Below are positions 50,204-59,420 of a DNA stretch of 64,000 bases, in pieces (position 1 is the stretch's first letter; every line of letters begins with the position of its first letter). The stretch is from Myxococcales bacterium (GTDB lineage: Bacteria > Myxococcota_A > Polyangia > Polyangiales > Polyangiaceae), in NCBI GenBank assembly GCA_016703425.1, contig JADJCA010000023.1, positions 1-64,000 on the forward strand, read 5' to 3'. A model generated the notes under the pieces. The model was given only the letters and a program-made list of their open reading frames with translations. It was not told the origin of the DNA and did no database searches. The position numbers and the translations under genes were made by a program.

Positions 50204-52461
50204 TTGTGAGCGTGGTCGCTCTCGTCGCCGGCCTGCCGCTCGGCGCTCCGCCGGCGCGCGCGCAAACGCCGGCGGCCGTCCCCGCGGCCGCGGCCGAGGC
50301 CGCGCCGCCGGAGGAGCCTCTCGTTCCGCCGCGGCTCGTCGCGGGCTCGCCGCCGGCCTACCCGCCCGAGCGAACGGAGGCGGTGACCGTCGTCATTACC
50401 GTGGTCGTTGCCCCGGACGGCTCCGTCCGCGAGGTTCGCGCCCTCGATGGGCACGCGGCCTTCCTTGAGGCAGCGCGCGGAGCCGCCTTGCGATGGCAGT
50501 TCGAGCCGGCGCGCCGCGGCGCGAAGGCCATCGCCGCCACGGTGCGCATCGCCATCGACTTCGCGCCGCCGCCGATGTCGCCCGGCCCCCCGAGTTCGTC
50601 GCATCCGCTTCCGCCGCAGCCGCTCGAGGAGATCGTGGTGCGAGGCACACGGGTCGCGCCCCCCGCGTCGGTGAACCTCGGCCGTGCCGACATTCGGCAG
50701 ATGCCTGGCGCGATGGGCGACCCGCTGCGCGCCATCGACGTCCTTCCCGGCGTTCTTCCGACGCTCTCGGGCCTGCCCTACTTCTACACGCGGGGCGCTC
50801 CGCCGAGCGCGACGGGCTACTACCTTGACGACCTGCCGCTCCCGTACCTCTTTCACGTGGGGCTCGGTCCGTCGATCATCCACCCCGGCTTTGTGCGCAC
50901 CGTCGGGCTGGAGTCCGCCGGCGGCCACGCGCGTTATGGGCGTTTCACGGGCGCCTTCGTTGTCGCGACGACCAATCCGCCGACCGAGGAGCTCGCGTGG
51001 GAAGGACGCATCCGTGTCATCGACTCTTCCGCGTTTGTGGCCGCTCCGTTCGCGAACGGAAAGGGTCACGCGGCTGTTGGGACGACGCTCTCGTATGCGG
51101 GCCTTCTGCTCGGCGTCTTCGCGCCCGACTACACCATCGACTATCGAGACTTCGCCGCTCGCGTCAGCTACGACGTCGGGCCTCGCGATCGCATTTCCAT
51201 CTTCTCGCTCGGGGCTTACGACTTTGCCGGCCAACGCGACGTGGAGAGTGGTCAACGGCAGGTCCTCTTCGGCTCCGAGGTCTACCGCGTCGACCTGAAG
51301 TGGCAGCGCTCACTCACGGGGGAAGGCGCGCTCCGCACGGCGGTGACCTGGGGGTACGACCGCTCACGGCTCGCCGGGCACCGGTTCGCGAGCGACCAGT
51401 CGATCGCGGCGCGAACCGCTCTCGTGCAGCCCTTCGGGCCGCGGTGGGAGATGGAGGTTGGCGCCGACGCTCGCATCGACTCTTTCGACGCGGACCTGCC
51501 GTCGGTGCACTCGCTCACGCGAGCGGACTACGAGGAGACGGCCCGTCTCTTCGGGGCACACACCGACACGGTCGCAGGGAGCTACGGCTCGCTGACGTGG
51601 CGGCCGCTCACCACGCGCGGACCGCGCGAGTCGCGAGTAACGCCGCCCACGCTTGAGCTCACGAGCGGCGTCCGCACCGCCGTCTACTCGTCGGAGGGCC
51701 GCACCTTGCCGGCGGTCGATCCACGGATGTCACTCGTCCTCGCTCCCGCGTCGCGTGTTCGCCTGCTCACGTCGCACGGGCTCGCGCACCAGGCTCCGGC
51801 GTATTCGCTTCCGGTCCCGGCCGTCTCCATCCCCGCGTTGGCTGGCGGGCTCCAGGAGTCGCTGCAGTCGAGCGTGACGGGCGAAGTCACCGGCTCGCAC
51901 GACCTCGTCGGGACCGCCACGGTGTTTCGCGGCGTCTTCAGCAACGTCAGTGACTTCGTTCTCTTGCAGAACGACTTTCCCCTGAAGCGCAGCCCGCCGC
52001 TCCGCGGCGCCGCCGACGGCCTCGAACTCTCGCTTCGCCGCGCGCTCAAGGGCCGCTTTGGCGCGCAGGTCTCGTACACCCTGTCGCGCTCCACGCGGGA
52101 CGGAGAGCGCGAGTCACGGCGGCTAAGCAGCTACGACCGAAGGCATGTCGTCAACGTGGCGCTGCTCTTTGATCTCGGTCGCGGCTGGACCGCCGGAGCG
52201 CGCTCGCTCGTCTACTCGGGGCTCCTCCGCGATCCGGAGAGCGGTTCGACAGACCGGCTGCCCGCCTTCATGAGGCTCGACGTGCGGCTCGCCAAGCGAT
52301 GGAAGTGGGGAAAGGCCGGTTATGTGGGGCTCGTCGCAGAAGGCTTGAACGTCACGGCCAGTCGCGAAACGGTGGCGCTCCGGTGCGACGACGCAGGTTG
52401 CAAGGCGCGCAACATCGGGCCGCTCACACTCCCGAGCGTCGGCATCGAAGGGGGGATGTGA
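50185..52461 (+). CDS. TonB-dependent receptor with N-terminal TonB-C-like domain
   Basis: 758 residues. Start uncertain: TTG 50185, or GTG 50206 which gives a shorter signal peptide ending ARAQT. Residues about 45-125 look like a TonB C-terminal domain (PAYPPERTEAVTVVITVVV, ALRWQFEPARRG). Then a plug domain begins (EEIVVRGTRV, PGAMGDPLRAIDVLPGV, FYTRGAPPSATGYYLDD), followed by a 22-strand-type barrel of about 500 residues. It lacks a typical C-terminal aromatic residue. So it is an outer-membrane transporter or receptor that carries a domain normally found in its energy partner. The lipoprotein that follows probably belongs to the same transport unit. Substrate unknown. Confidence 0.85.
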   Translation: MASHRTFVSVVALVAGLPLGAPPARAQTPAAVPAAAAEAAPPEEPLVPPRLVAGSPPAYPPERTEAVTVVITVVVAPDGSVREVRALDGHAAFLEAARGAALRWQFEPARRGAKAIAATVRIAIDFAPPPMSPGPPSSSHPLPPQPLEEIVVRGTRVAPPASVNLGRADIRQMPGAMGDPLRAIDVLPGVLPTLSGLPYFYTRGAPPSATGYYLDDLPLPYLFHVGLGPSIIHPGFVRTVGLESAGGHARYGRFTGAFVVATTNPPTEELAWEGRIRVIDSSAFVAAPFANGKGHAAVGTTLSYAGLLLGVFAPDYTIDYRDFAARVSYDVGPRDRISIFSLGAYDFAGQRDVESGQRQVLFGSEVYRVDLKWQRSLTGEGALRTAVTWGYDRSRLAGHRFASDQSIAARTALVQPFGPRWEMEVGADARIDSFDADLPSVHSLTRADYEETARLFGAHTDTVAGSYGSLTWRPLTTRGPRESRVTPPTLELTSGVRTAVYSSEGRTLPAVDPRMSLVLAPASRVRLLTSHGLAHQAPAYSLPVPAVSIPALAGGLQESLQSSVTGEVTGSHDLVGTATVFRGVFSNVSDFVLLQNDFPLKRSPPLRGAADGLELSLRRALKGRFGAQVSYTLSRSTRDGERESRRLSSYDRRHVVNVALLFDLGRGWTAGARSLVYSGLLRDPESGSTDRLPAFMRLDVRLAKRWKWGKAGYVGLVAEGLNVTASRETVALRCDDAGCKARNIGPLTLPSVGIEGGM

Positions 52462-52466
52462 GCGTG

Positions 52467-53214
52467 ATGCGCCGTTGGCTCCAGTTCACGCCGGTCTGTG
52501 CGTTCGTCATGACCGCCGCCACGGCGTGTTTGCCGTCGGACGAATCGATCGAGCGCGGCGCCATCTACGTACGCCTAAGCGCGGCCCCGTTGAGACAATC
52601 GCTCGACGACGCCCGTGTGCTCGCCTTCGAGAAGCTCAACGTGATCGTGAACGGCGACACCCTGAGCTGCCACTCGCTCTACTACGTGGACCGGCCTAAG
52701 CCCTCGGTGACTCTCGTCAGCTTGCTTCAGCCGTACGTGTTTGAGCATCGCAGCCTCACCGACGAGACGTGCGGCGTGCTTGCCGGGTACAGCAACCCTC
52801 AGAACGTGAACGCCTGGGCGACCGACGGCATCGATCCCGCGGAGCGAGACCTCCTCATGCCGGAAGGCGTCGGCTCTGTTGGCAGCCTGCATGTGGTGGC
52901 AGTCCTCTACCGCGTGCCGTCGGCCGCGGGCGAATCGCTGCGTGTCGAGCGTCGCTTCGACCTGGTCCTTCACGGGCTCACCGGCGCCGCCGTCCAAGCG
53001 AACGGTGTGCCGGCGCCGCGCGGAGGAATGTCGGAGGTTTATGCCACGCTCGACATGGCGCCCCCTGGCGGTTGAGCTATCGAACGATGTTCGGTGGGAT
53101 AAGAACCGTGACGGAACGGTCACGAGCGACGAGCTCCCCGATTCCGTCGTCGAGCGCGTGCGCCAGGCCGCGTCCGACAAGTGGCGCTTCGCCGGGGTCT
53201 CGATTGTAAGGTAG
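52467..53214 (+). pseudogene. Receptor-associated lipoprotein, frameshift at a C5 run
   Basis: From ATG 52467 (six bases after the receptor stop; GTG 52458 would overlap it) the signal peptide ends in AATAC. The frame stops at 53075, but removing one C from the run at 53061-53065 restores YATLDMAPLAVELSNDV and a continuous C-terminus with DKNRDGTVTSDELP, an EF-hand-like loop, to 53214. The corrected length is 248 residues. Its place after a TonB-dependent receptor suggests a substrate-binding or surface partner of that receptor. The single homopolymer change makes a sequencing error more likely than decay. Confidence 0.6.
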
Positions 53215-53414
53215 CGCTTCGCTTCAGGGCGAGAGCCTCCCCACGGGAGCGTAGAAAGCCTGTCGAGAGCAAGGATCACGCGAACTCAAGCGTGCGCTGG
53301 CATTACCTTTGGCGCTCGACTGCAACGACGACGCGCGGATGCCCTTATCCGTGACCGCCTCACTGCAAGGTTCCCGCCCTCGCGAGTTTGACTCATCGCG
53401 AGCGCCGCCCACGC

Positions 53415-54131
53415 TCAAGGCGTCTGGCCGGTCACCGGATCGGCGAACGTCACGCGCGCGGTGCAATAGAAGCGCTTCGCCCCGTCGTCGAGCTCGCGCA
53501 TCGCGCTCGCAGCGAGCGTGAAGGACTTGCCGGCCTTGCCGAGGTTGTACAGCGTGAACCAGAACTCCTCCGTGAACGCATCGGTCGCGGGCGATGAAGC
53601 CGCCGGGCGGGCCGGCAGGTCGCTGTTCACTTCATAACGCAGGCGGTAAGGGGCCTCCGGTCCCTCCTTGTCTGCGTTGACGCCGCCTTCAAGATTGTCG
53701 ACGACTAGGTCGGAGGTCAGCGTGCGGCGCTCTCCGTCGATCGAGTCACGCTTGACCTCGACGGTGACCCGGCCGGCCTGCACCTTGCCGTGCTTGCGGT
53801 ACTCATTCGGTGAGCGGCTCGCGACGATGGCGTCGACCTGGCTCGAGACGGTGGGATCACCCTCGAAATGGATCGCGAGCTTCACGTGGCCCTGCGACGG
53901 CGCGGGTGAAAACGCCAGTGTGGTCATGTCCTGCACCGAGCAGGTCCACGGCGCGTCGAGGGTAAAGGTGCGGCCCGTCTGCGCTCCGTTGCGGAGCTCA
54001 CCGCTCGCCGTTTCGCTCAACTCGGTTGATGCGCTCGCGCAGCCGACGAGGCCGACGATGCTCAAGCCAGCGACGAGGCGGGGCGCGATTTTAGCGAACT
54101 GAGAGAGACGTGAGAGCGGTGCGAGCTGCAT
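53415..54131 (-). CDS. Lipoprotein of unknown function
   Basis: 238 residues. A long N-region precedes a lipobox (LVGC, at about residue 31). The mature protein is beta-rich (APWTCSVQDMTTLAFSP, GHVKLAIHFEGDPTVSS, GRVTVEVKRDSI, YRLRYEVNSDLP) with a cysteine near each end, likely one disulfide. No family recognised. It is convergent with the frameshifted receptor-associated lipoprotein and divergent from the ECF/caspase operon. Confidence 0.65.
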   Translation of the reverse strand: MQLAPLSRLSQFAKIAPRLVAGLSIVGLVGCASASTELSETASGELRNGAQTGRTFTLDAPWTCSVQDMTTLAFSPAPSQGHVKLAIHFEGDPTVSSQVDAIVASRSPNEYRKHGKVQAGRVTVEVKRDSIDGERRTLTSDLVVDNLEGGVNADKEGPEAPYRLRYEVNSDLPARPAASSPATDAFTEEFWFTLYNLGKAGKSFTLAASAMRELDDGAKRFYCTARVTFADPVTGQTP

Positions 54132-54569
54132 GGTGTGCTCCTCGGAAGCGGTGTTGTTGGGTCCCTAGCAGCAACGCTCGCGCCAGGACGTCGCGATGAG
54201 GTCGTGGCGCGTAAGGCTTGAAGATTGCGTCGCCCTCGCTGGCCGTTCGCATCGAACGACGGAGCCATCGTGGCCACGCCGGTGAGGCATCGAACCACCA
54301 CGCTCGCTTCAACGTGTCGCCCCGCGCCCTCAAGGTATTTTTCGACTCAACCAAGCGAAGCTGAGCTGATCGGGCAAGAGTTGTTCGCCGCTTTGGCGGG
54401 CGACCCGAGCGTCGGGCCCGCATCACCCGTCAGGGCGGGAGATCGTCGCAAGCGATGTCGACGCGACGTTTCGTCCATTCGTCCCCGCTCGTTCGTTACC
54501 CTGCGTGGGCGCAGAGGGAGGCCCGAGGTGGGTCGCCGGGGCCCGTGCTTTGTCCTGTCCGTTGCTTGG
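54132..54569. other. Intergenic region upstream of the ECF operon
   Basis: About 440 bases between the divergent lipoprotein and the sigma-factor gene. Possible frames here are Arg-rich and unconvincing. It should hold the operon's promoter, perhaps an autoregulated ECF type, but I see no clear GGAAC/CGTC pair. Confidence 0.35.
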
Positions 54570-55142
54570 ATGAACCCCAGTCACCCATCGTCAGAGGCGC
54601 GTGGTGCGCCGTGGCTCGCCGCGTTTCACGCCGGCGAGCGGGCCACGCTTGAGGGCTGTTACCGAGAGCACGTGGGTGCAGTGCTCGCGGCGGCGACTCG
54701 GGTGCTGCCGACGGTCGACGCGGAGACAGTTACCCACGACGTCTTTCTTCGCCTCCTGACCGACGACGGTATGCGGGCGACCTTCAAAGGAGGCAACCTC
54801 GGCGGTTGGCTCTCTGTCGTCGCGCAGCGCGCCGCCATCGATCTCTTTCGGCGGCGTCGCAAAGAGGTGGACCTAGAAGAAGCCGGCGCGCGGCTGGACG
54901 AAGCGTCGATCGCCACGCCGGCGCGCGACGCGGAGGGCGCCGAGGCGTCTCAGCTCGTGGAACGATTCGTGAGCTCGGTGTTGCCCGAGAAGTACCGCAC
55001 CCTCTTTGAGCTTCGCTTCATCCAGCAGTTCTCGCAACGCGACGCCGCCGCCAAGCTGGCGATGCAGCGCTCGACGCTCGCTTATCAGGAGCAGGTGATT
55101 CGCCGCATGCTCGAGGACTTCCTGCTCGGAGATGAGCCATGA
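54570..55142 (+). CDS. ECF-type RNA polymerase sigma factor
   Basis: 190 residues from ATG 54570. Region 2 is visible (LEGCYREHVGAVLAAATRVL, VTHDVFLRLL, GGWLSVVAQRAAIDLFRRRRKE) and so is region 4 (VLPEKYRTLFELRFIQQFSQ, AAKLAMQRSTLAYQEQVIRR). It directs transcription of a regulon, normally including its own operon. The stop overlaps the next start (ATGA at 55139), where an anti-sigma gene begins. Confidence 0.88.
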   Translation: MNPSHPSSEARGAPWLAAFHAGERATLEGCYREHVGAVLAAATRVLPTVDAETVTHDVFLRLLTDDGMRATFKGGNLGGWLSVVAQRAAIDLFRRRRKEVDLEEAGARLDEASIATPARDAEGAEASQLVERFVSSVLPEKYRTLFELRFIQQFSQRDAAAKLAMQRSTLAYQEQVIRRMLEDFLLGDEP

Positions 55143-55939
55143 CGAAGTGCATCATGGAGACGGTCGTCGACGCGCACTTCGGTGGCACGATCACGACTGA
55201 AAAGGAGACGGAGCTGCGCCGGCATCTCGCCGACTGCGAGCGATGTCGTCGCCGTTACGAGCGGCGAGCTCTCCTCGCGAAACTCGACCCGGCCGCCCTA
55301 TCGCCAGAAGCGCGCATTGGGCGCGCATTGGGCCTCGTCGAGCCGAAGGTCTCGGCTCCGCAGCCCGCCGAAGCGGAGCCAAGACGCCGCGTCGTCGCCT
55401 TCTTGGCCACGGGCCTCGCGGCCGCCGCCGCCGTGGCGCTCTTTATCGCGCGGCCAGCCGGTCGCGACAGCGAATTTACGGCCCGCGGCGCGCTTACGCA
55501 CGACGCCGCGATGAGGCCACACCTCGAGGTCTTTCGCGCCCGCCCCGGGCACGAGCCAGTGCGCACGGAGGACGCGATGCGCGCGAGCGACGAGCTTGCC
55601 TTTGCCTACGTCGGCCAGCCGGGCAAGCCCCACCTGGCGGTGTTTGGCGTCGACGAACACGGCCACGTCTTTTGGTTCCATCCCGCGTGGACCGACCCGA
55701 AGGCCAACCCCGAGTCGATCCCAGCGCCAGCGCTCGCCGGCAGCGAGCGGCAAGAGCTGCGGGAAGCCGTGCGCCATACCCTCGACGGTCAGCGGCTGGA
55801 GCTTCACGGGCTTTTCTCGGAACGTGCCATGACCGTCAAGGAGATCGAGGGCGCCCTGGCGGGTCGGACCGCGCCGCTCGGTGCGCTCCGGCTGAGCGGT
55901 GCTACGGACTACGTGGTTTCGCTCTCGGTCACGCCATGA
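55139..55939 (+). CDS. Anti-sigma factor, zinc-finger type, membrane-anchored
   Basis: 266 residues. The N-terminus is a ZAS-like anti-sigma domain: MTKCIMETVVDAHFGG, then LRRHLADCERCRRRYERR, with a H-x3-C-x2-C zinc motif (LRRHLADCERC). One membrane helix follows (about 85-103, AFLATGLAAAAAVALFI). The C-terminal 150 residues are periplasmic and unlike known sensors (AMRASDELAFAYVG, HLAVFGVDEHGHVFWFHP). It should hold the sigma factor until a signal arrives. It overlaps both neighbours by four bases. Confidence 0.82.
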   Translation: MTKCIMETVVDAHFGGTITTEKETELRRHLADCERCRRRYERRALLAKLDPAALSPEARIGRALGLVEPKVSAPQPAEAEPRRRVVAFLATGLAAAAAVALFIARPAGRDSEFTARGALTHDAAMRPHLEVFRARPGHEPVRTEDAMRASDELAFAYVGQPGKPHLAVFGVDEHGHVFWFHPAWTDPKANPESIPAPALAGSERQELREAVRHTLDGQRLELHGLFSERAMTVKEIEGALAGRTAPLGALRLSGATDYVVSLSVTP

Positions 55940-57480
55940 AGACGCTCCGTTTCGCCCTGACGCTCGCCGCCTTCCACGTCATCGCGTCGCCGGCTCCGGC
56001 GGCCGCTGCCGAAGCGCGCGCTCACGCGACCTTCGCGCTCGTGATCGGCGCCAACCGCTCCGTCGACGCGGACCTCGCGCCGCTCAAATACGCCGACGAC
56101 GACGCGGCCCGGTACCTCGATCTCTTTCGTCTCCTCGGCGCACGGACGTACCTGCTCGCGCGCCTCGACGACAACACGCGCGCCCTTCATCCGCAGGCTG
56201 CCGCCGAGGCGCAGGAGCCGAAGCGCGCTCCTTATGACGCCGCCGTCGCGCAGCTCACGCGCGACGTGGCTCAAGCGGCGGCTCGCAACGTCGAGACGAC
56301 CGTCTACGTCGTCTACGCCGGCCACGGCAACGTGAAGGACGGGCAGGGATACCTCTCGCTCGAAGACGCGCGGATCACCGGCAGCGACTTGGCGCGCACC
56401 TTCGCAGCGCTCCCAGCGACGCGCATCCACCTCATCGCCGACGCCTGCGCCTCCTATTTCGTCGCCTACAGCCGCGGTCCTGGAGGCACGCGCCGCGCCG
56501 TCGACGCGCTGCCGGCGGCCGCCGAGCTCTCCGCCGACCCGCGCGTGGGCCTCTTGCTCTCGAGCTCATCGGCGAAAGAGAGCCACGAGTGGGAGGCCTT
56601 CCAGGCGGGCGTCTTTAGCCACGAGGTCCGCTCGGGCCTCTACGGCGCCGCTGACGCCGATCGCGACGGGATCGTCACGTACCGCGAGATCGCAGCCTTC
56701 GTGGCGCGGGCCAACGAGTCGGTTCCCAACGAGCGGTATCGCCCCGAGGTCCACTCGCGCGCTCCGCGCGGCGGCGACGCGCTCCTCGACTTGCGCAGGG
56801 CCAGCGCGCGACGCCTGGAGATCGGCGGGAAACACGCCGGCCACTACACGCTCGAGGACGCTCGCGGCGTGCGACTGATGGACATGCACAACGCACCGAA
56901 CCAGACGATGGTCATCGTCCGGCCGGCGCCGACCCAGCCGGCCTTCTTGCGCCGCGCCGGCGACGACAAGGAGATGCTCCTGCCGGCCGACCTGCCGGTC
57001 CTCACGGTGGACGACCTCACCGCGGAGGACGGGCGCGTCGCGGCGCGAGGTGCGGCCCACGAGTCTTTCAGCAAGCTCTTCGCGTTGCCCTTCGATACGA
57101 GCGTCGTGGCGGCATACCGCGAGCGCTCCGTCCCCGCGATGCCGGCCGCGCCCGACGCGGGCCTAGGGGCGCGTCGCGCAGTCGGCTTGGGGGTGATGGG
57201 GGTTGGTGCGGTCGCCGCGACCATGGGCGTGGGCTTTTCAGTGTCAGCCGCGTCGCTCGCGCGACAGGTTCCCCCCGACGCGTCGCACGTCGAGGTGAGC
57301 GCTGCCAACGAGCGGATCGCGTCGCGCAACACGTGGGCGACGGTCAGCTACGTGGGCGGCGGCGCTGCACTCGTGACCGGCGCGCTGCTCCTCTTTTGGC
57401 CCAAGGAGCGGCCCGTCGAGCGCATCGAGGCGCGCGCCCTTCCCGGCGGCGCTCTTCTCAGCATCGGTGACCGATTTTGA
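55936..57480 (+). CDS. Caspase-like (peptidase C14 family) protein, exported
   Basis: 514 residues. The signal peptide ends in PAPAAAAEA. The caspase fold is clear: FALVIGANRS, the ADDDAARYLDLFRLLGA pattern, catalytic His130 in YVVYAGHGN, and Cys171 in IADACASYF. An EF-hand-like loop (ADADRDGIVTYREI, about 240-251) may bind calcium. Two hydrophobic segments near 412-440 and 465-488 suggest C-terminal anchoring, so the protease domain is predicted outside the cytoplasm. It is the third gene of the sigma/anti-sigma operon, all coupled by ATGA overlaps. It may act on the anti-sigma factor or be its output; both are inference. Confidence 0.85.
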   Translation: MKTLRFALTLAAFHVIASPAPAAAAEARAHATFALVIGANRSVDADLAPLKYADDDAARYLDLFRLLGARTYLLARLDDNTRALHPQAAAEAQEPKRAPYDAAVAQLTRDVAQAAARNVETTVYVVYAGHGNVKDGQGYLSLEDARITGSDLARTFAALPATRIHLIADACASYFVAYSRGPGGTRRAVDALPAAAELSADPRVGLLLSSSSAKESHEWEAFQAGVFSHEVRSGLYGAADADRDGIVTYREIAAFVARANESVPNERYRPEVHSRAPRGGDALLDLRRASARRLEIGGKHAGHYTLEDARGVRLMDMHNAPNQTMVIVRPAPTQPAFLRRAGDDKEMLLPADLPVLTVDDLTAEDGRVAARGAAHESFSKLFALPFDTSVVAAYRERSVPAMPAAPDAGLGARRAVGLGVMGVGAVAATMGVGFSVSAASLARQVPPDASHVEVSAANERIASRNTWATVSYVGGGAALVTGALLLFWPKERPVERIEARALPGGALLSIGDRF

Positions 57481-57533
57481 GGCCTCGTGAGAAACCTTTC
57501 GTCCATGGGCCGGGGCTCGTTCGTTCGAAGGTC

Positions 57534-58634
57534 ATGAGAACATCTTCCTTCGCTACCTTCGCGGTCGTCGTCGGCGTCCTTAGCCTCGCTTCGGCGTGCG
57601 CCGGTGAGGTCTCGCTCGACGACCGCCCTTGCCCCTGTGCGGAAGGCTGGAGCTGCTGCGCCTCTCGCAACATGTGTGTCGCGCCCGGCGCGACCTGCGG
57701 CGACGGTCTCGGTGGTCTCGGTCAGATCGGCACATCGGCCGGTGACGGTGGCCTCGGTGGGCTGCAGGCGACCAAGAACCCCGTCGAGCTCGCGACGGCG
57801 CAATCGGCGCGGTGTTTCGCGACCGACCGCGAGCACGTTTACTGGCAGAACGCGGACGGCCTCGTGGTCGGAAGCGTGAAGGGCGCCCCCAGGCTCGAGG
57901 TTTCGTCGACCAAGACGCCGCTCGCCAGCAACGCCCTCTGCGGAATCGCCATCGACGGCGACGAGCTCATCACGACGGCCTATCAGCTCGGCAAGCTTGT
58001 GAGCCTCTCGTTGGCCTCCAACGGGGAGTGGCACGTCGGCGGCAACATGAGCCTCTTCGGCGACGGCTTGAAGACTCCATCGTCGCTCTCGCTCGCCGCG
58101 GAGACGATCTACGTCACCGACCACGAAGGCGGCAAGGTTGTCGCCGTGGCGCGAGGGCGCGGCCAAACGGTGGTCCTCGCCGAAGGCCTGACGAGGCCGC
58201 ACGGCGTGGTGCACGACAACGCCTTCGTCTACTTCGTCGAGCAGGGCGACTCCACGCTCGGCACCGGCGCCATTAAGAAGGTGCCCAAGGACGGCGGCGC
58301 CGTCGCCGTCGTGGCGGGGAACCAGAAGTCGCCCGACGGCCTCGTGATGTGGGACGGGCGGCTCTACTGGAAGGCGAACCGCCGCGTGTGGTCTGTCGCC
58401 GTGAGCGGCGCCGATGTGAAAGAGCTGGCCTCGGAGTTGACGCTCCTCGGCAGCGGCGGCGTTGGCGTCGACGGCCAGTCGGTCTTCTTTGGCGCGTCGC
58501 GCGGCATGATGCGCGTGGCCCTCGCCGGCGGCGCCGCCAGCGAGATCTACAGCGGCACGCCGCACGCGCTCACGGTGGATGAGGGGCGCGTCTTCTGGGC
58601 CGACGGCTCGAGCGTGTGGAGCGCCACGAAGTAG
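57534..58634 (+). CDS. Beta-propeller lipoprotein
   Basis: 366 residues from ATG 57534 with GAAGG just upstream (a TTG at 57477 is less likely). The signal peptide ends in LASAC. Then a compact Cys-rich knot (CPCAEGWSCCASRNMCVAPGATC is split across residues 32-55). From about 90 on are repeats such as DREHVYWQNADGLVVGS, AETIYVTDHEGGKVVAVARG, NAFVYFVEQGD and DGRLYWKANRRVWSV, a six- or seven-bladed propeller of the NHL/SMP-30 kind. It follows the caspase gene by 53 bases and may share its transcript. Confidence 0.78.
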   Translation: MRTSSFATFAVVVGVLSLASACAGEVSLDDRPCPCAEGWSCCASRNMCVAPGATCGDGLGGLGQIGTSAGDGGLGGLQATKNPVELATAQSARCFATDREHVYWQNADGLVVGSVKGAPRLEVSSTKTPLASNALCGIAIDGDELITTAYQLGKLVSLSLASNGEWHVGGNMSLFGDGLKTPSSLSLAAETIYVTDHEGGKVVAVARGRGQTVVLAEGLTRPHGVVHDNAFVYFVEQGDSTLGTGAIKKVPKDGGAVAVVAGNQKSPDGLVMWDGRLYWKANRRVWSVAVSGADVKELASELTLLGSGGVGVDGQSVFFGASRGMMRVALAGGAASEIYSGTPHALTVDEGRVFWADGSSVWSATK

Positions 58635-58658
58635 CGCGGCGTCGCTCCGTCTGAACGG

Positions 58659-59420
58659 CTAACGCTCCCCCAGCCCCCGGTCGCGCTCGAGCGTGCAGCC
58701 CCGCCCAAAGCAAGCGAGAAATCCGATAGCGGTGCAGTCCACGCGGACCACGCGTCCCGCGTTGCAGAAGACCGCGACTTTGCCATCGCAAACGGTCCCC
58801 GATTTATCCTCTGGATCACACTCCAGCGCACGCAGGCACGCGAACCGGGGCCGGTTCGCATCACCGGCGGCGCGGCAGCGGCTGCCGGGCACGAGGCGCG
58901 AGCAGTCGGTGTGATGGAGCCGGCCACCGACGCACGATACGAGGGCGTCGCCGTCGCACTGAATCGCGTCACCGTCTCGGGTGAATGCGCCGCGCACGGA
59001 CCATCCGCAGGCGGGGCCCTCACCGCGGCACTGCGCGAGGGCCTCGCTCGCAGCCTTGCTGTCGGCGTCGAGCGGCGAAGGCGACGCCAGTAGTGGCGCG
59101 TCGCAAACGCGTTGTGCGCTGTCCGCGCCGTCGATCCCCGCACACTTGGCGAGTGCCGTGCACGTAGGCGCGCTCGCGCACGCGAGGAGGCGAGGCCAAC
59201 GTCCCTCGACCAACGGATCGCTGCGCAGTGTCGCGTCGACCCACTTCGCCGAGCGGTGGGCGCAGCCGGCGACGCGTGCGATGAAGCGGGACTCGGCGTC
59301 GAGGTCGACAGGCGCCGCTTGGGGCCTCGCCGGGGCACGCGCCCCGCACGCGACCCCGCACAAGGCGAGCCCAACGGAGCCGAACGCCACAGCCCGTGAT
59401 GCAAGGCGCGCGCGCCTCAT
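58659..59420 (-). CDS. Cys-rich lipoprotein
   Basis: 253 residues from ATG 59420, whose ATGA overlaps the stop of the FG-GAP gene. The signal peptide ends in LCGVAC. About 17 cysteines lie in pairs across the mature protein (LLACASAPTCTALAKCAG, CRGEGPACGWSV, DGDALVSCVGGRLHHTDC, LECDPEDKSGTVCDG, DCTAIGFLACFGRGC). The repeating GxRVxxxDC units resemble Myxococcota surface proteins. It is translationally coupled to the gene upstream, so the two probably form a surface pair. Function unknown. Confidence 0.7.
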   Translation of the reverse strand: MRRARLASRAVAFGSVGLALCGVACGARAPARPQAAPVDLDAESRFIARVAGCAHRSAKWVDATLRSDPLVEGRWPRLLACASAPTCTALAKCAGIDGADSAQRVCDAPLLASPSPLDADSKAASEALAQCRGEGPACGWSVRGAFTRDGDAIQCDGDALVSCVGGRLHHTDCSRLVPGSRCRAAGDANRPRFACLRALECDPEDKSGTVCDGKVAVFCNAGRVVRVDCTAIGFLACFGRGCTLERDRGLGER

